NCBI GenBank assembly: GCA_022410635.1
Contig: JAJVDF010001216.1
Location: forward strand, 193,558 to 257,557
Direction of reading: 5' to 3'
Source of the DNA: Tretioscincus oriximinensis
Lineage: Eukaryota; Chordata; Lepidosauria; Squamata; Gymnophthalmidae
DNA length: 64,000 nt
Positions 1-10,374 of the stretch are shown here, piece after piece (the first letter of the stretch is position 1; each line of letters starts with the position of its first letter). The translations under genes and the position numbers were made by a program. The notes below the pieces were generated by a model. The model ran no database searches. It saw only the letters and a list, made by a program, of their open reading frames with translations, and was not told where the DNA came from.

Positions 1-1105
1 TATTCAAAACAAGCAGTGGTGATCTTTTCTCTTGACTTTATATCTCCATGAGAAAGGACTGCAAACTTGTCAAGGGCTGAGCTGTTTTATGCTTAATCTC
101 TCTAGGTCAGAGTTTACTAGAGGTAATAATTAGCAATGAATGCCCAGGCTTTGACAAAGTAAATAATGATATTTTTGCACTGTTTTCTTCTCTTCAGGTC
201 ATAATCCTAGATAGACTTGGATGGGGGCAGGGAGTTATATTGAATTTGTATAGCTAGTGAGATAATAAACACAACTGCAGTAAGCTGATAGCAGATCACT
301 ATTGGCATTTCCAGTGAGGAACTTAAAAGGCCTGTATTGAAGCTGTCATACTGAAATCCAGAGATAAAGGATAATTCCCAGGACTTTGGTAAAAAAAGTT
401 TTGAAATTAAGAAAAGTATAATGATCAATAACATTATTATCAAGCATACATTGCCTTACATTACTTGCCAGTAATGTACTTAATTTATAAAGAAAGTTGC
501 TATGTTCTTATTGTCACCTAAAATATTGCAGTTATTTGTTATTTTTTTTAAGTTCTCTGTTAATCAATATGGCTTCTAGCAGCTTCACTGCACTTTACTT
601 CAGAGTGTGAGTAAGCTATGATTTCTCTTCAATTTCCTGTAGGTTATCTATATTTCTTTATTGCTTTAGCGAAGTCTTGATCGTGATAACAGTTTTGTAG
701 CCTGTGATAATAAAACCTTGAGAAATTTGCAAGCTAGAAACGGACAAGAAGCAGTGAGGGAAGATGAGAGGGCTAAATTATCTTTGCTCAGGCTCAATAA
801 TGTGTTTCAGTAATCTGTGCCAATGCTTCTACAACATATTACACGTTGTAACAGATCCCCCCAAAGCATTGCTGAAGCTTGGGCCTTAAAAGGGATGAGG
901 GATTAGTTCATTTTGTTTATACTGAAAAAAAAAAATCTAAATGACAAAGCAATTCTTCCTTCCTTCCACTCCAGAATTCCTATACGATAAGGAGGAGGAG
1001 AGGGGAGAGAACCGGCCNTCTCCCCGAAAATGTAAGAGCCAAGTAATTTTTAATAAGAGGAAATGTGAGAATTCCTTATTAATTAGTTCCATCAGACCAT
1101 ATCAA
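1..1105. other. Unassigned AT-rich sequence
   Basis: No repeat family, exon or RNA gene is recognised here. The sequence is AT-rich with short homopolymer runs, for example poly-A near 925. Open frames are short and show no known motif. CR1 similarity begins only at about 1108. Confidence 0.5.
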
Positions 1106-1107
1106 TA

Positions 1108-2033
1108 TAAGGTGCTTCAGAGTGATCTATTGAAATTGGGTGAGTGGGCATCAAAGTGGCAAATGCACTTCAATTTAAGCAAGTGCAAAGTCATGCACAT
1201 TGGGGCAAAGAACCCCAATTGTTCCTACCAACTGATGGGAACAAAGCTTTCTGTGACTGAGCAAGAAAAGGATCTTGGGGTGTTATGAAGATATCAACCC
1301 AGTATGCAGGAGCAGCAAAAAAGGCTGTTTATTATCCATGTTGGGGATAATTGGAAAAGGAAACGAAAACAAGTCAGCAAATGTTATTTTGCCTCTTTAT
1401 AAATCTGTGGTGAGGCCACATTTGGAACACTGTTCAGTTCTGGTCACCACATCCCAAGAGGGATATTGTGGAACTAAATAAGGTGCAGAAAAAGGCAACA
1501 AGAATGATCAAGGGTCTGGAGCACCTCCCTTATGAAGTCAGGTTGCAACATCTGGGCCTCTTCAGCCTCGAAAGGCGACATTTGAGAGGTGATCTGATAG
1601 AAGTGTACAAAATCTTGCATGGGATGGATAGGGTGAATAGAGAAAAAATGTTTTCTCTCTCCCACAACACTAGGACCAGAGAGCACTACTTGAAACTGAT
1701 GGGCAGAAAAGTGAGAACAGACAAAGGAAAGTATTTTTTCACCCAGAGAGTCATCGGTCTGCAGAATTTACTTCCTGAAGAGGTGGTGGTAGCTAACAGC
1801 TTGGATAGTTTCAAGACAGGACTAGACAGGTTTATGGTACCAAGGATGGATGTCTGGATGCTGCCTCCAGGATGGAGAAACAGGCAGCATTCCTGAAATT
1901 CCATTTGCAGGGAGTCATGAACAGGTGCATATTTTGCTTTCCTCTGTTCGGACTGCCCAGGTGCATCTGGTGGGCCTCAGAATGCTGGACTAAATGGGCT
2001 CAGGTCCGATCCAGTATAGCTCTTATGTTCTTA
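1108..2033 (+). mobile_element. CR1-type LINE, 5'-truncated, C-terminal ORF2 plus 3' UTR
   Basis: This is the 3' end of a CR1-clade non-LTR retrotransposon. The frames encode the end of the reverse transcriptase and the region after it: KCKVMHIGAKNP, then [40 protein letters not shown] and SLDSFKTGLDRFM, in the order known for CR1 ORF2. The catalytic RT boxes lie upstream and are absent. Frameshifts near 1285 and 1470 split the frame into three pieces. After about 1850 comes the family 3' UTR (CCAGGTGCATCTGGTGGGCC, then GTATAGCTCTTATGTTCTTA). The element is a dead pseudogene copy, moderately diverged from the copy at 60.5-62.8 kb. The family call is firm; the subfamily (CR1 versus the close L3 lineage) is not resolved. 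Confidence 0.9.
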
Positions 2034-2651
2034 TCTTCTAATGTCTTTCAGTTAAATTCAAATAGAACAATTTCAAGCATGAACCATAATTATGGATCTT
2101 TAAGCATCTTATGCTGGACTGGATGTTAAATGTGCCAGCAATTCATTCAGATAATAGCTGAGATGCTATGGGAAGACAAACTGGATAATTCATGGGAATC
2201 TAAATTTTGCCCTTTGGCACTATCCTTTGGAAGGTTAGTTGTTTATCTCAGATTTGCTTTTCCGAGCAAAGCACTAAAAGCTGCGGGAAAATGGAGGGAA
2301 GAGGAAGATGATATGACATTTCAAAGGAAGAATGAATCTTAGTGAAATGCGTTACCACTACCTGCATGTGGGTACATCTTAATAAATGATAGTTTATTGC
2401 TATTAATAAATTTCCAAACTAGTATTTTTTGTATGTCAAGAGCTTGCATGACAAGGAAAGAGATGACTGAACAAAAATACTAGGTTGCAAACTCAGCAAA
2501 CACTTGGACTCTTTATGCATATACTTAATAATCCATTTTAAGGAGCTCCTCAGTCCACGTTGTCTGCATGTGACAAGTGGTAATCCAAATCAGAACCACA
2601 TTAAAAGCCTTCCAATCCACATTTCTAGCAGACCACATTAATCTGTACTGC
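2034..2651. repeat. Unnamed dispersed repeat (core 2509-2650)
   Basis: The first 470 bases hold nothing recognised. From about 2509 to 2650 the sequence matches 18347-18485 on the same strand: both have CTCTTTATGCAYAT, a TTTAAGGAGCTC block, AAAGYCYTCCAATC, and GACCACATTA in the same order and spacing. It is therefore an interspersed repeat of at least 130 bp. No coding capacity or terminal structure is visible, and the family is not identified. Confidence 0.5.
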
Positions 2652-2795
2652 ATAGAATCATTGGATCACAGAATTGGAAGGTATGTCGACGGTCATTGGA
2701 GGCAGCTTCTCACTTAATGCAGAATTCAGTAAACCATCCAGAAATATGGCTCCTGTTAAAGATCTCTATTGGATCTGAAGACTTCCATATAATTG
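2652..2795 (-). mobile_element. Old CR1 3' tail (ATTCTATGATTCT type)
   Basis: Read on the minus strand this is the conserved 3' end of an ancient CR1 subfamily. It has a block resembling the common amniote CR1 tail, with CTTAATGCAGAATTC, CCATCCAGAAATATGGCTC and AAAGATCTCT, and ends in a degenerate ATTCTATG-type octamer (CATAGAATCATTGGATCACAGAATTGG on the plus strand, given here as its pieces CATAGAATCAT and CACAGAATTGG). Divergence is high, so it is older than the TATGTTCT-tailed copies. Confidence 0.7.
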
Positions 2796-2834
2796 GTTTC
2801 AGTACTGTCTCTTTCAGATCAGTACTGTCTCTTT

Positions 2835-3097
2835 CAGAACAGGACTAGACAGGTTTATGGATACCAAGGGTATAAATGGATACTAGGATGGATGTCTGGA
2901 TGTTGCCTCCGGGATGGAGCAACAGGCAGGATTCTTGAAATACTATTTGCAGGGAGTCATGAACAGGTGCATATTTTGCATTCCTCTGTTCAGACTGCCC
3001 AGGTGCCTCTGGTGGGCCTCTATGTGACACAGAATGCTGGACTTGATGGGCTGTGGACTGATCTAGTATGGCTCTTCTTACGTTCTTATGTTCTTAA
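2835..3097 (+). mobile_element. CR1 3'-end fragment
   Basis: The fragment starts in the last codons of ORF2 (GLDRFMDTKG-like: ACAGGACTAGACAGGTTTATGG) and continues through the 3' UTR (CCTCCGGGATGGAGCAACAG, GCAGGGAGTCATGAACAGG, ATGCTGGACTTGATGGGCTG) to the tail CTTACGTTCTTATGTTCTT. It is a severely 5'-truncated insertion of about 260 bp, about 40 bp downstream of the old minus-strand CR1 tail. Confidence 0.88.
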
Positions 3098-4382
3098 TTG
3101 GGCATCCATACTTAGAGTGTATCTGAGTGACCATGGCCATAGCTACAAATCTGCATTGTAGGACTTGTTTGTCTTAGTTCTGATGCTACCCAATCTGCTC
3201 ACTTCAGATGTGTGCTGCTATATCTCTTCCATAGCAAGAAGATCTAGATTTATGAATACATCTTGAGCATTGTATGTGCATAAATAGTCATTGATTCGTT
3301 GATGAGATAATAAATGCTTGGGTGGATTGAGCAGGTCCCAAGTTCTAGAAATATATACTATACAGTAATAGGCAGCAGGAAGCTGTCCAGGGACACTTTG
3401 CAAGAACCCTCAGTGCTGGAGATGGTTCGGTCATGTCTATAATCCAATACATCTCACTAANTCCAGGGAATCCCCAAATAATCCATTGAAACAACTGAAT
3501 TTTCCAACCAGTAAATAATATAAAGTTTTGTCTCGCAGCTGCTTCAGACATACTCAGAATGCACTTCTGACATTGTTTTAAAGCAGTAGTTAAGGAGAAG
3601 GAGCAATTAACGTTATTTTTAAGTAGGGTTTCCTTTTTTNAAAAAAAATCCATCTATCTCTTTAACTTCAATAGAGGAAAGGGGTAGGAAGCATAATTAC
3701 TAGCTTTCTTCTTCGCAGTTTGAAACAAGCCATAATATAAAATGTTTTGTCATTCAAACAGAATGGCTTCTTCACCTCCTTAATCACCCTTCATTTAATT
3801 GCTTCCAGATATTTTGCTCCTCCCTCATTTGTGATCAGAGGAAAAATTCTGTGCATGATGTGCTGAATTATAAGTAATCATTAATTGTGGAAAGTATAAA
3901 GCCATTTTGAAAGGGTCACTTTGCAGGAAATGAGGAACAAAGATGGGAAAGACAAGATGGTTCCATTTAGGACAGGCTCACTTAGTAACACTCAACTCTG
4001 CTTCCCCTTGAACAGTATGTGTGGTCTAGGGCTGAGGCAACTTTCTCTTTTATTCATTATGTCTTTCCACTTTCCTGCTTTTTTAAAAGTTCATTTTCCA
4101 TGCTAACTTCCATATCTTGAAAAAGAAAGGAAGAAAGTATTCTTACAATTGAATGCTGACTTATCTTTTTGATAACAGCACTAATTTCATCTAGAATTGC
4201 ATCCTGAATAACTTCGTACGCACTCTTTCCTGTAACTTTTAATGAACTAAAATTTTAATAATCTTTCATAACATATGTTGGGCCATGAGCTTGTGGAAAT
4301 ACTAAGCAGTGAAGAGAATCCAAAACAGAGGTATGTACCTGGGTAACATAGGGAAGGGAAGTTTTAATTGGAGAAAGGAAAG
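3098..4382. other. Unassigned sequence
   Basis: No gene or known repeat recognised. It contains two isolated Ns (3462, 3640), an A/T run near 3635-3650, and short open frames without motifs. Confidence 0.4.
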
Positions 4383-4436
4383 AGAGATAATACGAAGCAG
4401 AAAAGAATGTTTCCTCTAGGTGTGTTATTTAAGGCT
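4383..4436 (+). repeat. Left copy of a ~50-bp direct repeat
   Basis: The core GATAATACGAAGCAGAAAAG followed by AATGTTTCCTCTAGG and GTGTTATTTAAGGCT recurs at 5653-5707 with three mismatches. The two copies bracket the hAT element and L1 fragment at 4467-5455. They may be an unusually long target-site duplication or remnants of a local duplication. Confidence 0.75.
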
Positions 4437-4466
4437 TAAGACACCACACCTTATCGGAGATATATA

Positions 4467-4812
4467 CAGTGCTTTTTTTCCAGAAAAAAAGGTGACGGTA
4501 CTAACGCTGGCNNNNNNNNNNNNNNNNNNNNNNNNNNNNNNNNNNNNNNNNNNNNNNNNNNNNNNNNNNNNNNNNNNNNNNNNNNNNNNNNNNNNNNNNN
4601 NNNNNNNNNNNNNNNNNNNNNNNNNNNNNNNNNNNNNNNNNNNNNNNNNNNNNNNNNNNNNNNNNNNNNNNNNNNNNNNNNNNNNGGGGGCACGGGGGGC
4701 GGTGTTAGCGGCCGTCCCCTGCTAATGCCCCCGCCCCCCCTAACGCCCCATCCGCCTAAATAAAAGGTGCCGGTACTGCGTTCCGGCGCGTTCTGGCACA
4801 AAAAAAGCCCTG
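4467..4812. mobile_element. Short non-autonomous hAT-type DNA transposon with 8-bp TSD
   Basis: The element is flanked by identical 8-bp direct repeats GATATATA (4459-4466 and 4813-4820), the length typical of hAT transposition. Its ends are imperfect inverted repeats: left CAGTGCTTTTTTTCCAGAA, right (reverse complement) CAGGGCTTTTTTTGTGCCAG, and both continue into a GGTGCCGGTACT-like block. The total is 346 bp, of which 174 are an assembly gap. The known interior is extremely GC-rich and repetitive (TTAGCGGC, CTAATGCCCCCGCC, CTAACGCCCC). No transposase is possible at this size, so it would depend on an enzyme made elsewhere. Confidence 0.85.
4512..4685. other. Assembly gap (174 N)
   Basis: A run of 174 Ns lies inside the hAT element, between GC-rich blocks that contain related CTAACGC-like words. 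A GC-rich tandem array that failed to sequence or assemble is the likely cause. The true length is unknown. Confidence 0.95.
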
Positions 4813-4829
4813 GATATATATAATTTTTT

Positions 4830-5455
4830 ATTGAAATTAAAATACAACAGCTATTCGGTATTATTTAATAAGTGGCACAACGACACTTCACTTAGTGAGG
4901 TAGAATGGCAGAGATGGGTCCAAGCGGGCAAGATGTCAAATCATTCAAAGATCAGACAATTAAATATGAAACTAATGGCTAGATAGTATAGGACCCCCAC
5001 GCAACTTGCTCATATTGGAGGTACTTCGCCATCATACTTGCATGGGGTGGGATGCTGATGTGACCTATATTCATATGTGATATTTCTATCCTCAGGTTTG
5101 GAATTTTTAGTGAAAAGTGGCAGGGGAAGCGAACTATATATTAAATATAGATATTCCTTTTTCTAAACAGCTATTGATTATGAATGATACATCTGGACAA
5201 AATCTACAATATCATCAGGAATATGTATTGCATAAATGTATTTGGCCAGCCCAATTGACTATTGCTCATGGATGGAAAGACAAAGGAAAATGATCTAAAC
5301 ATCTCTGGTTAGAATATCTAATCTATGATGCTTTTCAGTATAGAAGGTTATGTTTACAAGGAATACAGGTAAATAACTTGTGGCAGGATAACTGGCGGGA
5401 AGTTATAAATTGGTGTAAACAGCGATAGATATCCTTTATTATGTAGTGTATTAAG
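4830..5455 (+). mobile_element. L1-like LINE, ORF2 C-terminal fragment
   Basis: Translated pieces match the C-terminal region of L1-like ORF2: EVEWQRWVQAGKMSNHSKIR, then YRTPTQLAHI (compare WYRTPVQLSHF in the copy at 50.8 kb), then LTIAHGWKDKGK (compare AFGWKDEQKW there), and DNWREVINW near the end. The Cys-His cluster expected after YRTPTQLAHI is not clear. Stops and frameshifts are frequent, so this is an old pseudogene. It lies directly downstream of the hAT element and ends near the AT microsatellite. Confidence 0.7.
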
Positions 5456-5554
5456 TATGCTCTCCATATTGCACTATTATAAGGCAATCCCATTGCTATT
5501 TTCTTTATTGTTTGATGGTTGTCCAAGGGGAGGGGGGGATTTGTGTATGGTATG

Positions 5555-5652
5555 CTGGGTATATATATTCCATACATATATATATATATATATGTATGGA
5601 ATATATGTATATATGTATGAATATATATATGTATGGAATATATGTAAAGATA
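5555..5652. repeat. AT/TATG microsatellite
   Basis: Simple repeat of TA and TATG words, including several copies of TATGTATGGAATATATG. It sits at the 3' end of the L1 fragment, possibly grown from its tail. Confidence 0.85.
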
Positions 5653-5707
5653 TAAAGATAATATGAAGCAGAAATGAATGTTTCCTCTAGGAGTGTTATT
5701 TAAGGCT
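5653..5707 (+). repeat. Right copy of the ~50-bp direct repeat
   Basis: Near copy of 4383-4436 (three mismatches over about 51 bases), located 1.27 kb downstream, past the L1 fragment and its AT-rich tail. Confidence 0.75.
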
Positions 5708-6261
5708 ACATTGTTTTTAATATACCTCTCAAACTAGAAGAATATGAGCAAGTCTACCTACTTGATCCTGTGCCAAATCCTGTTAATTGCCCTAAGATTT
5801 TTATTATGAACTGCCCTGACCTTTGGGTATAAGGCAAATAAATAAAGAATAAAAAGCAGTTATTGTAGTTCATCAGATCAAGAAAAGTGGCATCTTATCC
5901 ATGCTAATAAAGTTCCATTGATTAAAGATCACTTTGAATCTTTCTTGATATTTCTCAAACTACTCTGACTGCAGCAGTCTGGGCAGAGCCAGGGACTTTT
6001 ACCCTAAAATGTCAAATTCTCACAAGACTGGAGAAAACTCAAACAAATGAGTCATAACAGGCTTTAATGCCTCTGCCTAGATGAACAAACCTTGTATGCA
6101 CACAAGTACTCCTTGTTAACAAAGCTAGCCAACTAAGTACCCCATCTGGGATTTTCTTTACAACTTCTGGGTTGCTTAGGCTCCAAAGCAAGGCAGGTGC
6201 TCAAATTATGTAGCGAAGAACCACTGGATCCTGATACTCTCAACCACATCTCTTAGAGAGA
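5708..6261. other. Mostly unassigned; SINE 3' tail at about 5812-5852
   Basis: At 5812-5852 the words CTGCCCTGACCTTTGGGTATAA, GGCAAATAAATAAA match the 3' tail of the window's SINE family (GCCCTGAGACCTTCGGGTATAGGGCGGGAT). The string just quoted is split at its comma. The rest shows no recognised feature. Confidence 0.5.
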
Positions 6262-6268
6262 CCTTAGG

Positions 6269-6463
6269 TAGGCTGACCAGATAAGCCCTTTTGGTGGGGG
6301 GGTTGAAAACCCGGTTTTGGGGTGCGCCTCCTAGTTTTTTCTGAGGAACTTTTTTTCAAAAAAGGATTTTTTTTGAAATTTTCTTTTCCTCAGAAAAAAA
6401 CAGGAGGCACCCCAAAAACGGGTTTTCNACCCACCTCCCCAAAGGGGTCATCTGGTCAGCCTA
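6269..6463. mobile_element. Palindromic MITE with 7-bp TSD (family A, copy 1)
   Basis: Long inverted repeats form almost the whole element: left arm TAGGCTGACCAGATAAGCCC then TTTTGG, AAAACCCGGTTTTGGGGTGC and TTTTTTCTGAGGAA; the right arm is its near reverse complement. The flanks are an identical 7-bp direct repeat CCTTAGG (6262-6268, 6464-6470). It has no coding capacity. A second copy with the same ends and another 7-bp duplication lies at 24961-25410. Confidence 0.85.
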
Positions 6464-6470
6464 CCTTAGG

Positions 6471-8100
6471 CCAGCTGCGATGAGGGCTTAAGAGGCTGGC
6501 TGAGTCTGCTTAAAGAGTGACAAAATGGAGAAAGGATAGAAACCTGAGCCTAAATAACCACTCAGACAAAGAAGCATAGTTTACTTCAGGGAAAAGAAAA
6601 GGGGGAGTCACCCAGATTTTAATAACAGGCTTTTTCTTGCTTCTGTAAACATCCTCTGATGGACACTGCCCTCGCCTTTGATCTGGATGTACTTCCTATG
6701 TCCTTTCAGGGTTCCTTCCTGTGCAGGCAGGAAAAGAAGCCTGACTTGTCCTTTTAACCATGCTTTCGATAAATGTGCTTCCACCATTAAAGTCCTTTTC
6801 TGTGGCACACCCTCAGGCCATGAGGAGAAGAGGAAGCCAGGGCTTAAGGTTACCATGGAGACCAGGTGACTCAACAGGAATACAAGGTGCAAACTGCTAA
6901 CTGACCTAAGCAAGCTATTTAAACTACAGCCTAAAACAGTAACTTTAAACAGGGGTAAATAAACTTCCCTATATTACAAACTATGGACTATTAATACAGA
7001 GGCTTAACTTTAAAGAATACTTACAGGTATCAATAAACACTACAAAACTACATGGCTGCACAAAAGGATCTAGTGCTGCTGGTTCAGATTAAAGCTTTTG
7101 CTTATCATGCAACCTGTAAACCAAATGTAAAGCTTGAAAACTACTTAGCTCTTTCCATACACCCACTGATAAGAAAAAACCTATATGAAAGCTAGATTTG
7201 AGCAACTGCCAGTATGATAAAATTTGGTCGGTATTTCAGCAAACCAAGAAAAGAAAAATACTGAGTCTGGGGAGATCAAGCCCCGGAGGACATTGTGTCC
7301 AACACATGCGGGAATTAGAAATCAGTGTCTGCAACAACGGTTACCTAATTCTCAGACTTTAAATTAAAAAAGCCCAAGTGCACATTTTACACCAGGGCCA
7401 AGAGAGAAGCACAGTCTTCAAAAGAAGCTTTTTCATTCACAAAGCCTTTAAAATGGAAACTGACTTCCTGAAACAAGCATTAGAAACACAAACATTGACT
7501 ATAACTTGGTAGAGCTGATCATTTTAACTCATTTTATATTTTTTCACTATTACTTTTCACTTCTTTACATGTTTTGATCCTTTGAAATGGTCCAATGACT
7601 GATCAAATGAACACTTTTGCTCCTGACATTTCAGAGACAAAAGATCTCCGAAAATACAGTTCTGCCCAATGTATGCATCAAGCAGCTTTTCCCACAATCC
7701 AAGCCAGGTCCATACTATAATGAACTTGAGGTCCCACAAGACTCTAGTACACTGNGATTTATATCCTTATAAATTTATGGAATTACTCTTGTACTTGGTC
7801 AGAAAATTGAACTCAGCGGTTAAAGTATTGTGTAAGATCCTTATTTGAGCACACATATCTGTGAAATCAGCCACAGCTTTGAAATAACTATGCTATCAGG
7901 GATATAATGATAAAGTGATTTATTAATCAGTTCTTTGTCTAGCAACTGAATCAGAACCAGAACGATAGACTGGCTGAAACATCTTCCTTTTATACTGTGG
8001 CACTGGCCTTTCAGCCAATGAGAGTCTGACATTCACTCCTTCTAGAACATTCACTAATATCTGACCAGTGGTCAGCTGGTGCTCTTTAAAAGAAGAAAAG
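6471..8100. other. Unassigned sequence
   Basis: No gene or repeat family is recognised with confidence. The stretch has short open frames on both strands without motifs and an isolated N at 7755. Confidence 0.4.
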
Positions 8101-8102
8101 TT

Positions 8103-8310
8103 CATTTTTATACCTTGCTTTTCTCAACCAAAAGGGACTCAAAGCAGCTTACATAACTTTCTTTCCTTTTCTGCACAACAGACAACTTGTGAAGTAGGTG
8201 GAACTGAGAAAGCCCAAAGTCATCCAGCTGGTTGCATATAGTAGTGAAGAAGAACTGAATCAGAAGATTCCTGATATGTCTGGCACTCTAACCACATCAG
8301 ACTGGCTGCT
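8103..8310 (-). mobile_element. tRNA-derived SINE, minus strand, diverged
   Basis: The plus strand reads ATACCTTGCTTTTCTC, GGGACTCAAAGCAGCTTACA, CACAACAGACAACTTGTGAAG, TAGGTGGAACTGAGA and GTCATCCAGCTGG. This is the reverse complement of the body of a common squamate tRNA-derived SINE. The 5' (tRNA-like) part near 8290-8310 is badly eroded. Confidence 0.65.
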
Positions 8311-9675
8311 TAATATGAAGTGCTAAACAACCAATCATTCTTAATAGAACTTTGGTTAACCCTTGATATCCCATGATAAGGATATCTGCAATTCTGACAA
8401 TATCTGCAATTTAAAGCAGTCAGACCCAGATTCAGGGCGAGGGCAACAGGGGCTGGAGCCCAGGGCAGAAGAACTGGGGGAGACGGGACACAACCCCCCC
8501 CCCCCCCAGTAGAAATAAAATTTAAAAAATGAATATTTTATAATTTTTTCAAAACAAATTTAGAACAGCACCACTTGGAGGCTCTGCAAACTAGTGCCAG
8601 CTACTAAAAGCACTCCCCGTGAACAAAAAAACTAAAATTTTAGCAGCCTTACAAGTTTAGAAGGAGTGGAAACTGTGCTGAACACTTGCTGGATCAAGTG
8701 CAGCTGGTGCTGCTTTAAAAATATCATCTCTGGTTTTGTGCAAATTTTCACTCGAGTAAAATCAGAGTGGGCAATTTGGGGGGCTGCTTTTAGTTCCTAG
8801 TAGAGCTAGAAGCACCCCCAAAGATCGAAGTGTATGCCTTGGCTTCTGTTATCATTTGACAGCAGTTTAAATTTTCCACATCGGAACAGCAGCTGAAAAA
8901 TTTAAACTGCTGGCAAAAGCCAGAAACAATGGCAGGTGATCTACAAAAATCTCCCTTGCTGCTAAGGACCCCAATTCTTGGGGATGATTCCCAAACCATC
9001 CATTAATAAGTTTTCTAAGTGCCCATTCAGACACCATGGCTGGACCCACGTAGCGCCTACAAATTGGAGCAAAAGTGGAGTTGCAGTGTGCTGCGTGCAC
9101 TAAACCCAAATCCAAAGTCGTCTCTCCTTCCTCAATTTGCTGAAATGGCCCTTGCATCTCAAGTCTGATGTAGGGCTATTTCTACCATTCATATTAGTAG
9201 AACTCTGACTAGAGAGTCTCTGTAGTAGAAGCTCTTTTGTGCTTACACTTGATTTGGGCTNTTCCAGGGACAGGAGTTACTGATCTCCCCCTGGCCAATG
9301 GAAATCCAGGGGGAGGTCCCAGAAGGTGTTTGTGAGCATGACTGCTTTTCTTCCATTCATATCTGACTCCCTATGAGGCAGCAGCTGTTCAAGCACCAAC
9401 CAAGCATCTTCTCAAGTCCCAAGTTAAGGCAGACACCCGTTTCCTCCTGCCAAAACCTCTACACCCTCCTCTCCTCCCCATCTTCTTGCATCAGTTTGTT
9501 CTTCAGAAGAAAAGGCAGGCATAGGAGCGAATTGGCAGTTGAAGAAGCAGGTTGGTATGTGGACTTCAAAAACGAAGCAAAACAGAAAACAACAAGCTTT
9601 CCACTTTCCACTTCAAATTCTAAAACGATTTTTCCAGATACGTTTTTAGCCCATGAACGGATCCATCCTGAGATT
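8311..9675. other. Unassigned; contains a hairpin at 8860-8912 and a C14-15 run
   Basis: A poly-C run sits at about 8496-8509. Inverted repeat CAGCAGTTTAAATTTT (8860-8875) pairs with AAAATTTAAACTGCTG (8897-8912) across about 21 bases. No family is recognised and no coding motif is seen in the short open frames (for example 9373-9726). Confidence 0.5.
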
Positions 9676-9678
9676 GTT

Positions 9679-9808
9679 AAAATCGGTAACAGAGATTCTA
9701 CCATTGCAGGTACCACAAATTTCTGAATGAAATACTGTGGCCACACCCACAATATTTCGTTAAGAAAATTGTGGGGCCTGCAGCAGTAGAATCTCTATTA
9801 CTGATTTT
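9679..9808. repeat. Imperfect palindrome, ~62-bp arms
   Basis: The left arm (9679-9740: AAAATCGGTAACAGAGATTC, CATTGCAGG, GAAATACTGTGG) pairs with the right arm 9747-9808 (ending GAATCTCTATTACTGATTTT) over almost its whole length, with a loop of about 6 bases. Such a fold-back is typical of a MITE or a DNA transposon remnant. No target duplication was identified. Confidence 0.7.
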
Positions 9809-10374
9809 GGGCAGCCTTAAGTTGTAGAATAAAGAAATATCAGATTAAACCAAATTCAGAATGTTGATTTTTGCCTAATTAGCTAGGCAGCACAGCAAGG
9901 ATTGTGAGACAAGCATGAGCATTTACCTGCATCTCAATATTTATATTATCACCTGACACACTTTCTGGACATTTTAATAGTTGGAAGTATTGATTTCTGC
10001 CACACATACATGCAGAGCTGTAACTTCTGGGCTCCAAATGGAGATGCAGAAAAAGCTCTTTTTCCTTCTATATCAAGAAACCATTGCCATTGTGTCCTGA
10101 GGCTGTGGAAATCCCCCCAGCACAAAACAACAATAAACAGGACAGTATGATGGAGCCCTCTGTTATGGACTGGTAACCTGGATCTCAGGTGAGTATCTCT
10201 GATATATTTTCACAGTCTTCTCTGTTTACTACACTGCATTGCTTGATTTGGTTTACTGTTGGGGAAGCAGAAACCTGCTTCTTAAATCTGTAGATTAGTT
10301 TCTCAGTCTGCAGAAATAAGACCGCCATTTGAAAACTGAAGACTAAGAAAGGAAGTATAAGCAGTCAAAAGCAT
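9809..10374. other. Unassigned sequence
   Basis: Nothing recognised. It precedes the Penelope element. Confidence 0.4.

Noticed and set aside
6600..7400. Possible LTR or viral remnant between the MITE and 7.4 kb
   Set aside because: No terminal repeats, primer-binding site, poly-A context or coding motif could be shown.
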